In this document: positions 62,383-64,000 of the stretch, piece after piece
How positions within the stretch are numbered: the first letter of the stretch is position 1
Layout of the letters: each line of letters opens with the position of its first letter
Assembly: GCF_011682175.1 (NCBI RefSeq)
Contig: NZ_WHJG01000015.1
Location: 89,383-153,382 of the forward strand
Length of the DNA stretch: 64,000 nt
Origin: Massilia frigida
GTDB taxonomy: Bacteria > Pseudomonadota > Gammaproteobacteria > Burkholderiales > Burkholderiaceae_D
Direction: 5' to 3'
Notes under the pieces: generated by a model
Database searches by the model: none
What the model was told of the DNA's origin: nothing
What the model saw: the letters and a program-made list of their open reading frames with translations, nothing else
Translations under genes and position numbers: made by a program

Positions 62383-62556
62383 ACGACAAAAAAATTTGAA
62401 CTTTACTTCAGCGCGTGGCGTCTATATCCACGTTGATGGTCTTGTAGTGCGTGCCTCAAGAGCTAGCTTATCGGCATGTGTGCGCCATGCGACGCGGATC
62501 ACGCCTTTAATGCTGCTCATCCAATGAGTTGGCAATATCGTGAATGGGAGATTCAT

Positions 62557-63837
62557 GTGGATCTGGTGCCGATACGGGTTGAAGTAATTGAGGCCCGCCG
62601 TAGCCGCAAAGCTGGCGCGATCGTGTTGGCCCGCCCAGTGCCGATGCAGGTGGCGGCCGCGTGCGGGGCTCTGATCGTGCTTGCACTTGGACTGCTGCTG
62701 GCTTTTGGCGAATACAGCAGCAAGGTGCGAGTGACTGGCCAGCTAATTTATCCAGGCGGCGCTATCAAGGCAGTCGCGCCCCAGTTTGGCCGCATCGTCG
62801 CGCGCCACATCAAAGAAGGCGAAGTGGTCAAGGCAGGGCAAGTGCTATTCGACCTGTCGGCCGAGCGGATTGGCGGGGCTGGCTCCATCGATGCGCGCAT
62901 CGGTGCCTCACTCGCCATGCGCCGCGAACAGATTGCCCTGCACCGTGACGCAACGCTCCAGCAACTGGCGTTGCGTGGCAGTTCCTTGGCCGATCAGCAG
63001 CGCCTGCTCAAGGGCGAACTAACAACGCATCTTGGCGCGATCACCATCGGTGACGAACTGGTCAAGAGCGCCCAGACCTCGTACGACCGGCAACACGCCC
63101 TTGCCCAACAGGGCTTTGTGTCACCGGCCACCCTTGCGCAGTACAAGAACGCCCTGAATGTCGAGCTGGCCAAACGCAATGCGCTCAAGGTCAACCTCGG
63201 CAACGCACGCGGCGCCCTGCTCCAGATACGAAACGAAGCAGAATCACTCGCCGCACGTGAAAGGATCGCCATTACCGAAGCCGAACAAAGTCTTGCCACA
63301 ATTGAGCAAGAGGCGGCGGAGCACGAAGGACGAAGCATGATACGCGTCTTGGCCCCCTCCGCAGGCGCCATCACAGCATTGGGCTACGACGTGGGGCAGT
63401 CCGTGCAGCCAGGAACAGTGCTGGCCACTGTTCTTCCAACCGGCAGCATGCTTGAGGCAAAGCTGCTGATCCCCTCGCAAGCGAAATCGTCGGTGGCTGC
63501 GGGACAGCAGGTAAAAATGCGCATTGATGCCTTCCCGTACCAGAAGTACGGCTTGGTAGCCGGAACGATTAAACAGGTCGAACTCAACCCGATCAATGAT
63601 AGAGCGAGTGCCCCCGACGGTCCCAATACATCCTACGTCCCAATGTATCGCGCAACCGTGACGATGGCGACCAATTCCATGATGATGTACGGCAAGCAGA
63701 AACTATTTGAACCTGGGATGACGCTTGAAGCGGATATTTTCAATGATCGCCGGAAGCTGATCGAGTGGCTGGTTGACCCCCTCATCGGCGTTGCAAAGGA
63801 GCACACGCCACCCGCAGGACGGGCACAAAGTAAATGA
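62557..63837 (+). CDS. HlyD/CvaA-type secretion adaptor
   Basis: A 426-residue membrane-fusion protein of the bacteriocin/RTX export type. The N-terminal part VEVIEARRSRKAGAIVLARP matches the conserved EVIEARR...G.VVL start of this subfamily. It is followed by one membrane helix (VAAACGALIVLALGLLLAF), a lipoyl-like strand (GRIVARHIKEGEVVKAGQVLFDL), a long coiled coil (residues about 100-280), and a C-terminal beta-barrel part. GTG at 62557 is proposed because GGGAG precedes it by six bases and it fits family length; upstream in-frame ATGs (62476, 62524) lack such a site. The partner ABC transporter is not seen before the window ends. Confidence 0.85.
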   Translation: MDLVPIRVEVIEARRSRKAGAIVLARPVPMQVAAACGALIVLALGLLLAFGEYSSKVRVTGQLIYPGGAIKAVAPQFGRIVARHIKEGEVVKAGQVLFDLSAERIGGAGSIDARIGASLAMRREQIALHRDATLQQLALRGSSLADQQRLLKGELTTHLGAITIGDELVKSAQTSYDRQHALAQQGFVSPATLAQYKNALNVELAKRNALKVNLGNARGALLQIRNEAESLAARERIAITEAEQSLATIEQEAAEHEGRSMIRVLAPSAGAITALGYDVGQSVQPGTVLATVLPTGSMLEAKLLIPSQAKSSVAAGQQVKMRIDAFPYQKYGLVAGTIKQVELNPINDRASAPDGPNTSYVPMYRATVTMATNSMMMYGKQKLFEPGMTLEADIFNDRRKLIEWLVDPLIGVAKEHTPPAGRAQSK

Positions 63838-63935
63838 AGTAGCTGAAAATTGGCGCCGCGGGTTCTGACCAACGAGGCTCTTGCAAAACTGGCGTAACGC
63901 ATGGGAACGGCTTGGCATCGCAAGCATAAAGGAGG

Positions 63936-63997
63936 GTGTGGGCGCACCCATTTCTGGCATGATGCAGTTTCTCAAGACTTCACCAAAACGCCCACAC
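63936..63997. repeat. Inverted repeat at the right edge
   Basis: GTGTGGGCG at 63936-63944 recurs inverted as CGCCCACAC at 63989-63997. The first copy is also part of a small GGGTG/CACCC hairpin. The region 63838-64000 behind the adaptor gene holds no start of the expected ABC transporter; instead it may be an insertion-element edge or a terminator. The sequence ends too soon to decide. Confidence 0.4.
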
Positions 63998-64000
63998 AAT

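Overview
The window is GC-rich DNA, almost certainly from a betaproteobacterium of the Oxalobacteraceae (Massilia/Telluria/Duganella type). The basis is a Burkholderiales-style housekeeping block (mltG-tmk-holB-pilZ-tatD facing ygfZ-DUF4936-NRDE), a remnant of a PEP-CTERM sorted protein, DUF4214/RTX secreted proteins and high GC third positions. The genus is inferred from gene content only.

Layout. 1-7230: a left-truncated phosphocholine-type phospholipase C, an IS630 transposase stub, an N,N-dimethylformamidase-beta-like protein, a YCII-family protein, a frameshifted PEP-CTERM tail and a large OsmC-YcaO fusion. 7553-39458: an extracellular contractile injection system (eCIS) island. It starts with a toxin-like DUF4157 (eCIS core) protein on the minus strand with a deaminase-like motif pair, then a BTAD-type regulator, a decayed DUF4157 copy, and two more intact DUF4157 proteins (one with a Cys-rich tail, one with two DUF4157 cores and a C-terminal HNH-like nuclease). 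These precede a tightly packed operon: sheath, tube, gp26/51-like baseplate chaperone, Ala/Pro-rich protein, DUF4255 cap, AAA+ ATPase, small protein, CIS-tube-domain protein, LysM-like protein, gpD/gp27-like hub, gpV/gp5-like spike, PAAR-like tip, gp25, two baseplate J-type wedge proteins, a tail-I-like protein, a 1558-residue DUF6519/beta-helix protein and a small coupled ORF. Most of these genes overlap by 1-4 bases or are a few bases apart, so they are probably translated as one unit.

39575-50267: a lipoprotein serine hydrolase, several unknown proteins, a 1141-residue S-layer/RTX-like secreted protein, a methyl-accepting chemotaxis protein, small proteins and a PRMT-like methyltransferase. 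50439-57804: conserved housekeeping genes for cell-wall, DNA-replication, dTMP and Fe-S/folate functions. 57805-64000: a periplasmic solute-binding protein, a DinB-family protein, a sensor histidine kinase, a truncated Hpt fragment of a hybrid kinase, and a HlyD/CvaA-type secretion adaptor near the right edge.

The exciting part is the eCIS island. The structural operon builds a headless phage-tail-like syringe. The three DUF4157 proteins share an N-terminal Cys motif (CxCGGxCPRC) and a degenerate-metalloprotease-like HELxH core, and are probable cargo. Two carry recognisable candidate toxin activities (deaminase-like, HNH-like). A roughly 115-base direct repeat precedes both the second effector and the sheath gene and may co-regulate them. 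No canonical tape-measure protein could be identified. All family assignments come from reading motifs and gene order, not from database searches.
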